From: Klebsiella planticola ATCC 33531
GTDB lineage: Bacteria; Pseudomonadota; Gammaproteobacteria; Enterobacterales; Enterobacteriaceae
DNA: 64,000 nucleotides
NCBI RefSeq assembly: GCF_000735435.1
Contig: NZ_JMPP01000022.1
Location: 1-64,000, forward strand
Direction: 5' to 3'
Shown: positions 1-9,847 of the stretch, in pieces
How positions within the stretch are numbered: the stretch's first letter is position 1
How the letters are laid out: each line of letters begins with the position of its first letter
Position numbers and translations under genes: made by a program
Notes under the pieces: generated by a model
Told to the model about the DNA's origin: nothing
The model's input: only the letters and a program-made list of their open reading frames with translations
Databases searched by the model: none

Positions 1-36
1 CATCACTGCGCAGAAATGCGGGGTGATAACAGAATT

Positions 37-156
37 TGCCTGGCGGCGATAGCGCGGTGGTCCCACCTGACCCCATGCCGAACTCAGAAGTGAAACGCCG
101 TAGCGCCGATGGTAGTGTGGGGTCTCCCCATGTGAGAGTAGGGAACTGCCAGGCAT
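37..156 (+). rRNA. rrf: 5S ribosomal RNA
   Basis: A complete 120-nt 5S rRNA whose ends, TGCCTGGCGG and CTGCCAGGCAT, pair as the terminal helix. The body matches enterobacterial 5S rRNA nearly base for base. Bases 1-36 upstream are the tail of the 23S-5S spacer, so an rRNA operon lies to the left. By position next to kgtP this corresponds to the operon E. coli calls rrnG. Only its last gene is in the window. Confidence 0.98.
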
Positions 157-170
157 CAAATCAGTAAGAA

Positions 171-196
171 GCCCATCCTGACGGATGGGCTTTTTG
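171..196 (+). terminator. rRNA operon terminator
   Basis: An 8-bp GC-rich stem (GCCCATCC with GGATGGGC, 4-base loop) followed by TTTTT, 15 bases after the 5S gene. It is a standard intrinsic terminator ending the rRNA transcript. Confidence 0.93.
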
Positions 197-354
197 CGTT
201 TTTGTCCAGATGCAAAGCGATCAGGCGCTCAGCAGCAATCTATCTGTTTGTTTAGACAACATAAAAGCCTGCTCTGGCCACCACCTCACCATATTTCACT
301 TTATCCTCGTTCATGCTTTAGCGTTAATCCCGAAAACCACACGACGGAAAAAAA

Positions 355-370
355 TGTGAGTTTAATCACA
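355..370 (+). promoter_or_regulatory. CRP site and promoter of kgtP
   Basis: TGTGAGTTTAATCACA is a perfect match to the CRP consensus TGTGA-N6-TCACA. A possible -10 (TATAAC, 390-395) would put the start near 402, leaving the CRP site centred about 40 bases upstream, as in class II activation. This fits a transporter for a non-preferred carbon source. The rest of the 197-477 gap shows nothing further. Confidence 0.75.
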
Positions 371-477
371 TATAAATAAATAACAATTATATAACATTTG
401 GTTTACTAATTGATTTGTCTCAGTGACGTGGCACGCCCGACAAGACAGATTGCAGTCTTTGCTGGAGCAGGATGACA

Positions 478-1776
478 ATGGCAGAAAGCAGTATGAATGA
501 ACGGGGAGCGCTGGAACAAAGCGATACCCGCCGCCGCATATGGGCGATTGTAGGTGCATCTTCGGGGAATCTGGTTGAATGGTTTGATTTTTATGTCTAT
601 TCATTCTGCTCTCTCTATTTTGCCCATATCTTTTTTCCTTCCGGAAACACCACTACTCAGCTATTACAAACCGCCGGTGTGTTTGCCGCGGGTTTCCTGA
701 TGCGCCCGATTGGCGGATGGTTGTTTGGTCGTATTGCTGACCGCCGCGGACGTAAAGCCTCTATGCTTATTTCCGTATGCATGATGTGCATGGGCTCGCT
801 GGTGATTGCCTGCCTGCCCGGCTATGCGACGATTGGCACATGGGCGCCGGCATTATTACTTCTGGCGCGCCTGTTTCAGGGGATATCCGTCGGGGGAGAG
901 TACGGTACCAGTGCAACCTACATGAGTGAGGTCGCCGTAGAGGGCAAGAAAGGCTTCTATGCCTCATTCCAGTACGTGACCCTCATCGGTGGTCAGCTTC
1001 TGGCGGTGCTTGTGGTGGTGGCCCTACAGCAAATTCTAAGCGATGCGCAGCTGCATGCCTGGGGATGGCGGATACCGTTTGCGCTTGGGGCGGTACTTGC
1101 TGTTGTGGCCCTGTGGCTACGTCGCCAGCTGGATGAAACATCTAAGCAGGAGACGCGGGCATTAAAAGAGGCTGGCTCCTTCAAAGGATTATGGCGCAAT
1201 CGTAAAGCATTTCTGATGGTCCTGGGTTTCACCGCCGCCGGGTCGTTAAGCTTTTACACCTTCACGACCTATATGCAGAAATACCTGGTCAATACGGCGG
1301 GCATGAGCGCCGGTACAGCCAGTGTGATTATGACTGCGGCACTGTTTGTCTATATGCTGGCCCAACCGTTATTTGGCGCGCTATCAGACAAAATAGGTCG
1401 CCGGACATCAATGCTCTGCTTTGGCTCATTAGCGACGCTCTTTACCGTGCCGATCTTGAGTGCGCTGCAGGGCGTAACCTCACCCTATGCCGCATTTGGA
1501 TTGGTTATCTGTGCGTTGATGATCGTGAGTTTCTATACCTCGATCAGCGGGATTCTGAAGGCGGAGATGTTCCCGGCTCAGGTACGCGCTTTAGGCGTTG
1601 GCTTGTCGTATGCCGTGGCAAATGCGCTGTTTGGCGGCTCGGCGGAATACGTCGCGCTGTCGCTAAAATCGGTCGGAGTTGAACATGTCTTTTACTGGTA
1701 CGTCACCGTGATGAGTGCGATTGCGTTTCTGGTATCTCTGATGCTGCATCGTAAGGGCAAGGGATTACGACTTTAG
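478..1776 (+). CDS. kgtP: alpha-ketoglutarate permease KgtP
   Basis: Inner-membrane major facilitator family symporter that takes up 2-oxoglutarate with protons. The 432 residues match E. coli KgtP in length and almost throughout, from [20 protein letters not shown] to the C-terminal LMLHRKGKG. Twelve hydrophobic segments are readable, with the family loop motif [10 protein letters not shown] near residue 85 and a related SDKIGRR loop in the second half. The ATG at 478 was preferred to the ATG at 472 because it gives the family length and leaves room for the upstream AGGA. It is a single gene, convergent with yfiM two bases away. Confidence 0.97.
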   Translation: MAESSMNERGALEQSDTRRRIWAIVGASSGNLVEWFDFYVYSFCSLYFAHIFFPSGNTTTQLLQTAGVFAAGFLMRPIGGWLFGRIADRRGRKASMLISVCMMCMGSLVIACLPGYATIGTWAPALLLLARLFQGISVGGEYGTSATYMSEVAVEGKKGFYASFQYVTLIGGQLLAVLVVVALQQILSDAQLHAWGWRIPFALGAVLAVVALWLRRQLDETSKQETRALKEAGSFKGLWRNRKAFLMVLGFTAAGSLSFYTFTTYMQKYLVNTAGMSAGTASVIMTAALFVYMLAQPLFGALSDKIGRRTSMLCFGSLATLFTVPILSALQGVTSPYAAFGLVICALMIVSFYTSISGILKAEMFPAQVRALGVGLSYAVANALFGGSAEYVALSLKSVGVEHVFYWYVTVMSAIAFLVSLMLHRKGKGLRL

Positions 1777-1778
1777 GT

Positions 1779-2102
1779 CTACTGGTGCGCTAGCTGCCAC
1801 ACGGCATAACCTGTCGTGGCGCCGGCCACATCCCACGCGAAATCCTTCCAGCTCCAGCCGCTTCCTGCCGGGCGGCTGTCCCAGAGTTCTTTCGAAGCCC
1901 CCAGACTGACGGAAAACATCAGGCCAATGGCCGCGCTTCGGTCGCGACTGTAGCCCTGATGCTGGGCATATTCGTTACCGGCCGCTGAGAGCATCGCCGA
2001 GGCCAGAAAATGCTGGGCCTTATCCTGGCCACTCCATGAATCATGCGCCATATGGCTACAGCCGGTGAGCAGCAACGGGGCAATAATGATGAAAGTACGC
2101 AT
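1779..2102 (-). CDS. yfiM: putative lipoprotein YfiM
   Basis: A 107-residue small protein matching E. coli YfiM. It begins with a lipoprotein signal peptide whose lipobox LLTGC puts the acylated cysteine near residue 15, so it should be anchored in the envelope. The remainder carries the conserved stretch [20 protein letters not shown] and a glycine-rich hydrophobic tail. The second ATG (2102) was chosen because a GGA lies at proper distance from it and too close to the ATG at 2108. Function is not established. It lies just downstream of pssA on the same strand, separated from it by a terminator. Confidence 0.93.
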   Translation of the reverse strand: MRTFIIIAPLLLTGCSHMAHDSWSGQDKAQHFLASAMLSAAGNEYAQHQGYSRDRSAAIGLMFSVSLGASKELWDSRPAGSGWSWKDFAWDVAGATTGYAVWQLAHQ

Positions 2103-2112
2103 ACACATTCCA

Positions 2113-2137
2113 GAAAAAAGCCCCGGCGATGCGGGGC
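2113..2137 (-). terminator. pssA terminator
   Basis: On the minus strand a 6-bp GCCCCG/CGGGGC stem is followed by six T. It sits directly after the pssA stop and before yfiM, so pssA transcription should end here. Confidence 0.85.
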
Positions 2138-2143
2138 AGATAT

Positions 2144-3499
2144 TCAGAGAATACGGCTGATCAAGCGGTCAATACGGATACGCCTCAGGCGGCGAATCAG
2201 TTTGCGTACCTTGACCGGGTAATCCGCAATGCTTTGCAGATCGCGATAGTGTTTAACAACCGTCGTGTGCTGACGAATCAGATGCAGCTCTTTTTCACGC
2301 ATCGCGCCGAGCTGATGCTGCGGATCGTGAATCAGAATTGCATTTTCCAGGTCCAGGCGCCAGGCGCGTGGATTGAGGTTATTACCGGTGAGCAGCATCC
2401 ACTCATCATCAACCCACATTCCCTTAAGGTGATAGCTGTTGTCGTCATCTTTCCACAGACGAACGATCAGCTGGTCAGTATTAACATAATACTGCAGTCG
2501 GCTGAGGAAGCGGCGGAGGTTGATTTCATACAGATAGGGGAGGGCGCCGATAATTTTAAACGGCTGATCTTCAGGAATATAGAAGTCATTCGCAGTTTTA
2601 TCGCCAACGATAATCTCTACCTGCTTCCCGCTACGCAGTAGCTGAATAATGTTACGCACCAGAAGAGCCGGAAGGTTGAAATAGGGCGTACAAATCGTCA
2701 GCTTACGCTCAGCGCAGGGCATAAGATGGAAGATGGTTTTATTCAGCAGGCTCGATTTGCCCAGACCGACCAGCGGCGTGACCGACAGCCGATCGTCATC
2801 CGCATTGCCAGAGAAATGGTAGCCGCTGTCACGCAGTTCCTGGCGATACTGGCGGATATCATTTTTGATTTCCGGGCTTTTCGGGCGAGCGGCGCTGTCG
2901 AGACGGTTTACACCGCGGCCTTCAACCAGATTGTGCTCGACCCAATCGAACATCACATCGGCCATTTTGCCATTGCGAATACACTGATAGCGGTCGTAAC
3001 GATACTTATCATGCTGATGCAGATAGACATCGTTCAGGCTTGCGCCGCTGTACAGAACGCAATCATCGATAATAAAACCTTTGAAGTGCAGCACGCCGAG
3101 GGCTTCCCGGGTATTGACCGGCACGCCATAAACCGGGACATCGACGCCGGGGTTTTCCTGCGCCATGCGACAGTACCAGTCGGCATTCGTGTTAGCTGCC
3201 GCTGCGCCAATGCGTCCACGCTGGGCGCGATGCCAGTCAACCAGTACGCGAACATCTAGCTCCGGACGCTGACGCTTGGCATCGTAAAGTGCCTGCAGAA
3301 TTCCTTTGCCGCCATCATCCTGCTCCAGATAGAGCGCAACAATACAAATACGCTGGGTGGCGTGGGCTATCTTTGCCAGTAACGCTTGCCGAAAATCCGC
3401 AGGAGCGTAAAAGAACTCGATATCATCAACTGACTGAGAAAGCTTAGGGAGTTGGGCAAGGTGTTGTTGATGTTTATTACGCTTAAATTTTGACAACAT
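2144..3499 (-). CDS. pssA: phosphatidylserine synthase PssA
   Basis: CDP-diacylglycerol-serine O-phosphatidyltransferase, which makes phosphatidylserine, the precursor of phosphatidylethanolamine. It belongs to the phospholipase D superfamily. Two HKD-type motifs are visible, HFKGFIIDD near residue 138 and HLKGMWVDD near 357. The 451-residue length and the basic tail [20 protein letters not shown] match E. coli PssA, a peripheral enzyme that associates with ribosomes and membrane. The ATG at 3499 is used; a GTG lies immediately upstream in frame. It is downstream of yfiQ on the same strand, 114 bases away. Confidence 0.98.
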   Translation of the reverse strand: MLSKFKRNKHQQHLAQLPKLSQSVDDIEFFYAPADFRQALLAKIAHATQRICIVALYLEQDDGGKGILQALYDAKRQRPELDVRVLVDWHRAQRGRIGAAAANTNADWYCRMAQENPGVDVPVYGVPVNTREALGVLHFKGFIIDDCVLYSGASLNDVYLHQHDKYRYDRYQCIRNGKMADVMFDWVEHNLVEGRGVNRLDSAARPKSPEIKNDIRQYRQELRDSGYHFSGNADDDRLSVTPLVGLGKSSLLNKTIFHLMPCAERKLTICTPYFNLPALLVRNIIQLLRSGKQVEIIVGDKTANDFYIPEDQPFKIIGALPYLYEINLRRFLSRLQYYVNTDQLIVRLWKDDDNSYHLKGMWVDDEWMLLTGNNLNPRAWRLDLENAILIHDPQHQLGAMREKELHLIRQHTTVVKHYRDLQSIADYPVKVRKLIRRLRRIRIDRLISRIL

Positions 3500-3613
3500 C
3501 ACAGTGCGTTTCTTCTCTGTTTATTGAAGGGTCTTCTGTACCATGCAGACGACGTAAGCGGGCAATAATAACATTACTGTTCGCGAATGTGGTCAACAAT
3601 TGCGGTCGCCAGT

Positions 3614-6271
3614 TTATGATTGTTGTGGTACCAGTTGCAGGGACAAACTCACAATCCCGTCCTCCAGCTGAATATCAACCGCGAACCCCAGCTTCCTGGC
3701 AAGGCCGATCATGCCTCTGTTATTGGGCATGGTGATGCCATTTAACCGCTGCAGACCGTGGCTTTGGGTGTAGGCAATCAGCTTTTCCAGCAGCCGCCGG
3801 CCTAAACCTAACCCTTTCAGATCGGATCGAACCAGTACGGCAAATTCGGCATCAATATTGTCCGGATCGGAGATAGCTCGCGTTACGCCAAGGATCTCAT
3901 TGCCCTCGGCGCTTGTGCGCACGGCAACAAACGCCATTTCTCGATCGTAGTCGATCTGCGTCATATTGGCTAAGTCATCATGAGTAAATTCATTGATTTC
4001 GCTGAAATAACGATAGTACAGATCTTCTTTCGTTACCTGACCGATAAAGGCCTGAAGCAGCGGCTCATCTTCCGGCAGGATCGGGCGGAACAGACAGCGC
4101 TCGCCATTTTTCATCACCACCCACTCTTCCTGCTGCTGCGGATAAGGACGTATTGCCAGCCGGCTTTCGCTGTCGCCGCTAAACGGGGCAAGGGCTAGCG
4201 TGACGTCAAGCGCGGTGAACTCGTTACCCGAAGCGAGCAGTGGGTGAATATCCAGCCGCTGGATCTCCGGACAATCGACGATGAGATTTGATACCTGGAC
4301 CAGAAGTTGGCTCAGGCCAGAGACATCCAGCGGGCGCAGCGCGCTGCGGCCACGGATCTTCTTACTTTTGATCGCCTGGATAACCAGGTAACGAGCTAGG
4401 TTCATATTTAACGGTGGAAGGGCGACGGCGGCCTGATCTTCCGCGCGCCATTCGACGCCACCTTCACCCAGCATAATCAGCGGACCGAACAGCGGATCGT
4501 GCTCAACGACGACCCGCAACTCCTGCGCGCCGGCGCGGTTGGCCATGCTTTGTACCAGCAGACCGTGAATCCGTGCCTGGGGCCAGGCCATTTTCACGCG
4601 GTCGAAAATAGCATCCGCTGCCTGTTGCACTTCGGTGGCGGTACGCAAATAGAGCATCACGCCCTGAACTTCCGATTTGTGCGGAATATCCGGTGAACGC
4701 AGTTTCAGAGCCACCGGATAGCCAATTTGTTCGGCGATATGCACCGCTTCGGCGCTGTCGGCGGCAATCCATGTCGGTAAGGTGTGGATCCCGTAAGCGT
4801 GCAATACCGGACTTACTTCATGGGTGTCTAACGAACGGGCGCCTTCGCGAATCGCTTGTTGCAACAACATATGGGCTTCTGCGGTATTGGCGGTCACCGT
4901 ATCCGACAGAACCGGCGTCTCCCGGAGCTGTTTTTGGTTACGTCGGTACTCCACCATGTGCATAAAAGCGGTAATGGTTCCTTCCGGCGTGCGGTAGGTT
5001 GGCAAGCCTGCATCGCTGAACAGGCGGCGGGCTTCCTGAGAAGAGTATTCGCCACACCAGTTCGTCAGTACCGTGACATATTTACCGCGCGGATGGTTTT
5101 TCAGCGCGTCGATCAGGGCGAGGGCGCTTTCGGTTCCCGGTGCGGCGGCGCTGGGGGAATGAATCACCAGCAGGGCGTCGTAATCCTGGCTATCCAGCAG
5201 AACGTTCAGCGCCTTGAGATAGTGTTCGCTGCTGGCATCGTCACGGAGATCCAGCGGGTTAGCGATGCCGATACCGCCCGGCAGCGCCTGGCGTAGTTTT
5301 TCACAGGTCTCTTCGCTGAGAGTGGCAAGCTTGCCGTTTCGTAGCCACAGTTCGTCCAGCGCCAGCGCCGCAGGGGCGGCACCGTTGCTGATGATCATCA
5401 GTTTCTCACCGCGTAGCGGGCGCATATGGCTGAGGGTTTCAACCGCAGAGAACAGCTCATGAGTATCCTGCACGCGCAGTAAGCCCGCCCGTTGAATCGC
5501 GGCGTCCCAGGCCGGATCCATACCCGAATTGACATGGAGCAGCTTTTGCGCGGCGGGACTGCGGCCGCTTTTGATCACCAGGATCGGCTTATTACGCGAT
5601 GCACTGCGCGCCGCGGACACGAAGCGTCGGGCGTCGCTCAGATGCTCAAGGTAGAGCAGAATGGCGCTGGTTTTACTGTCGCGGGCAAGGAAGTCGAGGA
5701 GGTCGTCGACATCAATGTCCAGGCTATCCCCAAGCGCAATAAAGTACGAGAAGCCCATCTCGCGCTGCTGCGCCCAGTCAAGAATGGTATTTGAAACTGC
5801 TGCAGACTGGGAGATAAACGCCAGCTTGCCGCGATGAATCGGTACCGGCGAAAAGCTGGCATTCAGTCCCTGCCAGGGGGCAAGCAGGCCCAGACTGTTG
5901 GGGCCAAGCAGGCGCATTTGATAGCGTGCGGCGCATTCGAGTAGTACGGGATATTGTTCCGGCGGGGCGGAGAGAATAATGCAGGTCTTGCACCCCTTTT
6001 GCCCCAGCGCATCCAGCAGCTCGGGGTTTCGCCGGGCGTTGGTACAGAGCACGGCCAGATCCGGGGTGAATGGCAGGCTATCGATAGTCGGCCAGGCCAG
6101 CACGCCCAGAACGGCTTTCCAGGCCGGGGTGACGGGCAGGACCGGGCCGTTGAACCCCCCGGCCAGCAGGTTACGCATCATCAGATAACCGGCGCGCTGT
6201 GGTTTCATTGATGCGCCAATAACGGCGATCGACTTCGGCCGCAGCAGTGCTTCCAGGCCTCGTTGGCTCAT
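3614..6271 (-). CDS. yfiQ: peptidyl-lysine N-acetyltransferase YfiQ (Pka/PatZ)
   Basis: An 885-residue protein acetyltransferase that uses acetyl-CoA to modify lysines, including that of acetyl-CoA synthetase. The architecture is visible: an N-terminal CoA-binding region (SIAVIGASMKPQRAGY, residues 1-130), an ADP-forming acyl-CoA-synthetase-like middle with an ATP-grasp-type part (GYPVALKLRSPDIPHKSEV, near 520), and a C-terminal GNAT domain (about 730-885, with GLGLGRRLLEKLIAY). The length matches E. coli YfiQ (886). The next gene upstream is tapT, 35 bases away on the same strand, so the two may be co-transcribed. Confidence 0.97.
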   Translation of the reverse strand: MSQRGLEALLRPKSIAVIGASMKPQRAGYLMMRNLLAGGFNGPVLPVTPAWKAVLGVLAWPTIDSLPFTPDLAVLCTNARRNPELLDALGQKGCKTCIILSAPPEQYPVLLECAARYQMRLLGPNSLGLLAPWQGLNASFSPVPIHRGKLAFISQSAAVSNTILDWAQQREMGFSYFIALGDSLDIDVDDLLDFLARDSKTSAILLYLEHLSDARRFVSAARSASRNKPILVIKSGRSPAAQKLLHVNSGMDPAWDAAIQRAGLLRVQDTHELFSAVETLSHMRPLRGEKLMIISNGAAPAALALDELWLRNGKLATLSEETCEKLRQALPGGIGIANPLDLRDDASSEHYLKALNVLLDSQDYDALLVIHSPSAAAPGTESALALIDALKNHPRGKYVTVLTNWCGEYSSQEARRLFSDAGLPTYRTPEGTITAFMHMVEYRRNQKQLRETPVLSDTVTANTAEAHMLLQQAIREGARSLDTHEVSPVLHAYGIHTLPTWIAADSAEAVHIAEQIGYPVALKLRSPDIPHKSEVQGVMLYLRTATEVQQAADAIFDRVKMAWPQARIHGLLVQSMANRAGAQELRVVVEHDPLFGPLIMLGEGGVEWRAEDQAAVALPPLNMNLARYLVIQAIKSKKIRGRSALRPLDVSGLSQLLVQVSNLIVDCPEIQRLDIHPLLASGNEFTALDVTLALAPFSGDSESRLAIRPYPQQQEEWVVMKNGERCLFRPILPEDEPLLQAFIGQVTKEDLYYRYFSEINEFTHDDLANMTQIDYDREMAFVAVRTSAEGNEILGVTRAISDPDNIDAEFAVLVRSDLKGLGLGRRLLEKLIAYTQSHGLQRLNGITMPNNRGMIGLARKLGFAVDIQLEDGIVSLSLQLVPQQS

Positions 6272-6306
6272 ACCGGTCTCCTTTGATCCCCAGTGACCGA
6301 ATGATT

Positions 6307-7005
6307 TTAAACGCTTTCTGCCATTTGTGCTGTGATGCTGCCCTTATGCTGCGTTTTTCCCGCCAGATAGCGGGTGCGGAACAGGCTAAAGTGGTCCCCG
6401 AGCGCGCGCGCGGCCATGCGGTCTTCTGCAAGGTCGAGCAGCGCAATGGCGACTTCGGCGGTGCAGTACTGCCCCTGCGCATGGGCTTCTCTCAGGTGAT
6501 AGGCGGAGATGCGTGACAGATCGACGGAGATAACCGGAAGCGCATCCAGATACGGGCTTTTGCGGAACATTTTGCGCGCTTCCGTCCAGGTTCCATCGAG
6601 CATGATAAATAGCGGTGGTTTCCCCGCCGGTGGGATGCTCAGCACCTGGCGTTCCGCACCTGCATACGAGGCCGGGAAGACCACCATGGGCTGGTAATCC
6701 GGGTTGGCGACCAGATCGAGTAACGCCTGCGGCGGCTCGGTTCGCGACCATTGAAAGGCTTCGGTGTCCGGCAAGATATCCGCGATTAGCCGACCGGTAT
6801 TGCTGGGCTTCATCGGCTCGGTATCAAACATCACCAGGCAGAAACGGCTGGTGGCCTGCGCAGGCGTCAGGGTCGCGCACAGGCACTGCTTCAGCGGTAA
6901 CAGACAGCGTTGGCAGCGATGGACTCGGTTACCACGCGCGAGAAAAGGCCGGGTCGCGCGAGCGAGGCGTTCGGCACGAAGGCGAAGGACGGCGTTATCA
7001 ATCAT
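6307..7005 (-). CDS. tapT: tRNA-uridine aminocarboxypropyltransferase TapT
   Basis: A 232-residue DTW-domain protein matching E. coli YfiP/TapT, which adds the aminocarboxypropyl group from S-adenosylmethionine to uridine 47 of tRNAs. The motif DGTW that names the family is present (MLDGTWTEARKMFRKSPYLD), as is the N-terminal cysteine cluster CQRCLLPLKQCLC, probably a metal site. It probably forms a transcript with yfiQ downstream. The trxC terminator lies just upstream. Confidence 0.95.
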   Translation of the reverse strand: MIDNAVLRLRAERLARATRPFLARGNRVHRCQRCLLPLKQCLCATLTPAQATSRFCLVMFDTEPMKPSNTGRLIADILPDTEAFQWSRTEPPQALLDLVANPDYQPMVVFPASYAGAERQVLSIPPAGKPPLFIMLDGTWTEARKMFRKSPYLDALPVISVDLSRISAYHLREAHAQGQYCTAEVAIALLDLAEDRMAARALGDHFSLFRTRYLAGKTQHKGSITAQMAESV

Positions 7006-7044
7006 AAAGGGTCGCTAAGAAAAAACGCCATTGTCGCAGAGGTG

Positions 7045-7068
7045 AAAAAGGGGCACAAGCTGTGCCCC
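7045..7068 (-). terminator. trxC terminator
   Basis: On the minus strand a 7-bp stem GGGGCAC/GTGCCCC with a 5-base loop is followed by TTTTT. It lies immediately after the trxC stop codon. Confidence 0.85.
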
Positions 7069-7075
7069 GGTAGGT

Positions 7076-7501
7076 TTACTGCGCGTTGGCCTCATTGAGC
7101 CAGCTGTCGAACGGTGCTTTTGGTACCGCGCCGTTAAGCATGTCGATGACTTCGCCTTTTTTAAACATCATAATGGTTGGAATGCTGCGGATGCGGAAAC
7201 GCGCGCTCAGCTCGCGTTCTGCTTCGGTGTTCACTTTTACGAAGCGCATCTTGCCGCTGCGTTCTTCCGCGACGTCTTCAAAGATCGGCGCAAAATTACG
7301 ACAAGGACCGCACCATGGCGCCCAGAAATCGACAACAACGGGCAGATCGTCCTTCAGTAGTTTATCCAGCGTTGCCCCGGTCGCGTTGATGACGTCGCCG
7401 TCAAAAAGATCGTGGCCGCAGCGTCCGCATTTAGCGCCATCGGCACTACGATCGTCGGGGATGCGGTTCAGAGCCTGACAACTGGCACAAACGGTATTCA
7501 T
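7076..7501 (-). CDS. trxC: thioredoxin 2 TrxC
   Basis: A 141-residue cytoplasmic disulfide reductase. An N-terminal zinc-binding module has two CxxC pairs (C5/C8 and C25/C28), which distinguishes thioredoxin 2 from TrxA. The thioredoxin fold follows, with active site WCGPC (C64, C67) and the cis-proline region [13 protein letters not shown]. In E. coli trxC is induced by OxyR; no OxyR site was resolved here. It is monocistronic, with its own terminator. Confidence 0.98.
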   Translation of the reverse strand: MNTVCASCQALNRIPDDRSADGAKCGRCGHDLFDGDVINATGATLDKLLKDDLPVVVDFWAPWCGPCRNFAPIFEDVAEERSGKMRFVKVNTEAERELSARFRIRSIPTIMMFKKGEVIDMLNGAVPKAPFDSWLNEANAQ

Positions 7502-7704
7502 AACTAACCTCTGGTTATGGGTTGCAGCGTGGCACGTGGCCGATTTGTTTCTTTAATGTTACATATTATCGATTAGCAGCTATTAAACAACAATGCGTTT
7601 TGTTCGATGAATACGATAGACCCTATCTTTTAAACGAAATCATGGCGCAGCGGTGACACATCGGGTAATCTTCGCGCTTCGCGCAGCGCAGGTGGAGAAA
7701 ATTG

Positions 7705-8775
7705 ATGAGCGACGAACTGAAAAATAAAAGCGGCAAGGTCAAAGTGATGTATGTCCGCAGTGATGATGATTCTGACAGACGCACCCATAACCCGCGTACC
7801 GGGAAAGGGGGAGGGCGCCCAGGAAAATCTCGTGTTGACGGCCGTAGCCGCCCTGCCCGCGACGAACGTAACAGCCGCGGTGATGACCGCAAACGTGACG
7901 ATCGTAAACGCGATGATTTCGATCGTGATAGCTCTTCTCCGTGGCGTACCGTCTCGCGTGCACCAAACGATGATGCGGCGGTGAAGCCGGATCACGGCGG
8001 GATCAGCGGTAAAAGCTTTATCGATCCGGAAGTATTACGTCGTCAGCGCGCGGAAGAGACCCGCGTTTACGGTGAGAATGCTTGTCAGGCGCTGTTCCAG
8101 AGCCGTCCGGAAGCGATTGTTCGCGCCTGGTTTGTCCAGAGCGTCACCCCACGTTTCAAAGAAGCGCTGCGCTGGATGGCGGCGAACCGCAAAGCCTATC
8201 ACGTGGTTGATGAAGCTGAGCTGGCAAAAGCCTCCGGCACTGAACACCACGGCGGCGTTTGCTTCCTGATTAAGAAACGTAACGGTACCTCGGTGGCTCA
8301 GTGGGTCGCCAAAGCCGATGCCGAAGATTGCGTTCTGGCGCTGGAAGATGTCGGTAACCCGCACAACCTCGGCGCGATCATGCGTAGCTGTGCGCATTTT
8401 GGTGTGAAGGGTGTAGTGGTGCAGGATGCCGGCATGCTGGAATCTGGCGCGGCAATCCGTACTGCAGAAGGTGGTGCAGAACACGTCGAACCGATCACCG
8501 GCGACAGCTTTATCGACACTCTGGAGCAGTTCCGCAAAGCGGGCTACGCCATTGTTTCGACCTCCAGCCACAACGGTACGCCGTTGCATAAGGCTGAGCT
8601 GCCGAAGAAAATGGTGTTGGCATTAGGTCAGGAGCGTGATGGCCTGTCTGATGCGGCGATCTCCAGTGCCGATCTTAACGTTGCCATTGAAGGTACCGGC
8701 AATGTAGAAAGCCTGAACGTCTCCGTGGCGACCGGCGTATTGCTGGCCGAGTGGTGGCGTCAGAACAAGGCCTGA
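7705..8775 (+). CDS. yfiF: SpoU-family tRNA/rRNA methyltransferase YfiF
   Basis: A 356-residue SPOUT (SpoU/TrmH) RNA ribose methyltransferase. The C-terminal half carries the knotted-fold motifs: [18 protein letters not shown] (motif 1), [12 protein letters not shown] (motif 2) and [17 protein letters not shown] (motif 3). The N-terminal 85 residues are very basic and aspartate-rich, with a near-repeat [12 protein letters not shown] that is longer than in E. coli YfiF (345 aa). It is probably a disordered RNA-binding arm. The ATG at 7705 has GGTGGAG seven bases upstream; an adjacent TTG at 7702 is less likely. The RNA target is not known to me. Confidence 0.95.
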   Translation: MSDELKNKSGKVKVMYVRSDDDSDRRTHNPRTGKGGGRPGKSRVDGRSRPARDERNSRGDDRKRDDRKRDDFDRDSSSPWRTVSRAPNDDAAVKPDHGGISGKSFIDPEVLRRQRAEETRVYGENACQALFQSRPEAIVRAWFVQSVTPRFKEALRWMAANRKAYHVVDEAELAKASGTEHHGGVCFLIKKRNGTSVAQWVAKADAEDCVLALEDVGNPHNLGAIMRSCAHFGVKGVVVQDAGMLESGAAIRTAEGGAEHVEPITGDSFIDTLEQFRKAGYAIVSTSSHNGTPLHKAELPKKMVLALGQERDGLSDAAISSADLNVAIEGTGNVESLNVSVATGVLLAEWWRQNKA

Positions 8776-8791
8776 TGGCCGGGTTCAGCTG

Positions 8792-8822
8792 AAAAAATGC
8801 CAGCGCCACGCTGGCATTTTTG
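8792..8822. terminator. bidirectional terminator between yfiF and ung
   Basis: An 8-bp stem TGCCAGCG/CGCTGGCA is flanked by six A on the left and five T on the right, so it can terminate both the rightward yfiF and the leftward ung transcripts. Confidence 0.88.
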
Positions 8823-8841
8823 TTGCTGCGAAAGGCGAAGG

Positions 8842-9531
8842 CTAGGCATCCCCGGCCGGTAATACCGGCATCCAGTCAATGGGAGACTCGCCGCGCTCGG
8901 CCAGCCACTGATTAGTCTGGACGAAGTGATTACTACCAAAGAAGCCGCGATGGGCGGAAAGCGGCGAAGGATGCGGTGCTTTCAGCACGCAATGACGTTG
9001 CCTGTCGATAATCGCCCCTTTTTTCTGGGCATGGGCGCCCCACAGTAAAAACACCACCCCTTCCCGATGTTCGTTGATCAATGAAATGACCTTATCGGTA
9101 AAGGTTTCCCAGCCAAGGCTGGCATGCGAATGGGCCTGACCCGCCCGCACCGTCAGGACCGTATTGAGCAGCAGCACCCCCTGTCGCGCCCAGCTCTCCA
9201 GGTAACCGTGCGTCGGACGGCTGAATCCCGGGATCGTCCCTTCCAGTTCTTTATACATATTTAACAGCGATGGCGGCGTCTGAACCCCCGGGAGCACGGA
9301 GAAGGCCAGGCCGTGGGCCTGTCCGGGGCCGTGATAAGGGTCTTGCCCAAGAATAACCACTTTGACATCGCCAAGTTCGGTATAACGAAAGGCATTGAAG
9401 ACATCTTTTTGCGGCGGATAAATCGTCATGCCCGACTGGCGCTCTTCGGCGACAGTTTTGAGGGTATTCACAAAATAGGGCTGCTGCTTCTCTTCCGCCA
9501 GCACGTCGTGCCAGGTCAATGGGGTGGTCAT
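8842..9531 (-). CDS. ung: uracil-DNA glycosylase Ung
   Basis: A 229-residue family 1 uracil-DNA glycosylase that starts base excision repair of uracil in DNA. The catalytic water-activating motif [18 protein letters not shown] (near residue 62) and the DNA-intercalating leucine loop [13 protein letters not shown] (near 187) are intact. The start was set at 9531, where a perfect AGGAG lies seven bases upstream; it gives exactly the E. coli length. A longer in-frame extension to 9588 has no such signal. Confidence 0.98.
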   Translation of the reverse strand: MTTPLTWHDVLAEEKQQPYFVNTLKTVAEERQSGMTIYPPQKDVFNAFRYTELGDVKVVILGQDPYHGPGQAHGLAFSVLPGVQTPPSLLNMYKELEGTIPGFSRPTHGYLESWARQGVLLLNTVLTVRAGQAHSHASLGWETFTDKVISLINEHREGVVFLLWGAHAQKKGAIIDRQRHCVLKAPHPSPLSAHRGFFGSNHFVQTNQWLAERGESPIDWMPVLPAGDA

Positions 9532-9670
9532 CTTGCTCTCCTGCAAAGTGTCATCGCTATAGCTTAACTGCTTCTTTCTGCATAACAAAATCCACGGTGT
9601 CTGACTGACGTTTTGTATGCAAAAAAAATTGAAAATTTACAAAAATATTTTGCATTGGCTCTGGCGTAAC

Positions 9671-9684
9671 TTGATGTAAAACAA
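9671..9684 (+). promoter_or_regulatory. upstream FNR box of grcA
   Basis: TTGATGTAAAACAA resembles the FNR consensus TTGAT-N4-ATCAA. It is centred 53 bp upstream of the second FNR box. In E. coli yfiD (grcA) the two FNR sites sit at -93.5 and -40.5, the same 53-bp spacing. Confidence 0.7.
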
Positions 9685-9723
9685 TAATATCCTCCTATAC
9701 CCATTTTTATTGCGTGGTTTTTA

Positions 9724-9737
9724 TTGATTTAAGTCAA
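9724..9737 (+). promoter_or_regulatory. proximal FNR box and promoter of grcA
   Basis: TTGATTTAAGTCAA matches the FNR consensus with one mismatch. A -10-like TATACA begins at 9760, so the transcript should start near 9771 and this box would be centred about 40 bases upstream, as for class II FNR activation. The 9532-9847 gap otherwise holds only the divergent ung leader. Confidence 0.78.
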
Positions 9738-9847
9738 TGAATGCCGGTTGTTTGGCTGATATACATACACTCAGACAACAATGGTTTTACCAATTGGCCG
9801 GGAACGGGCCAAGAAAACGAATAAATATTGCCTAAGGGAGGCATCAA

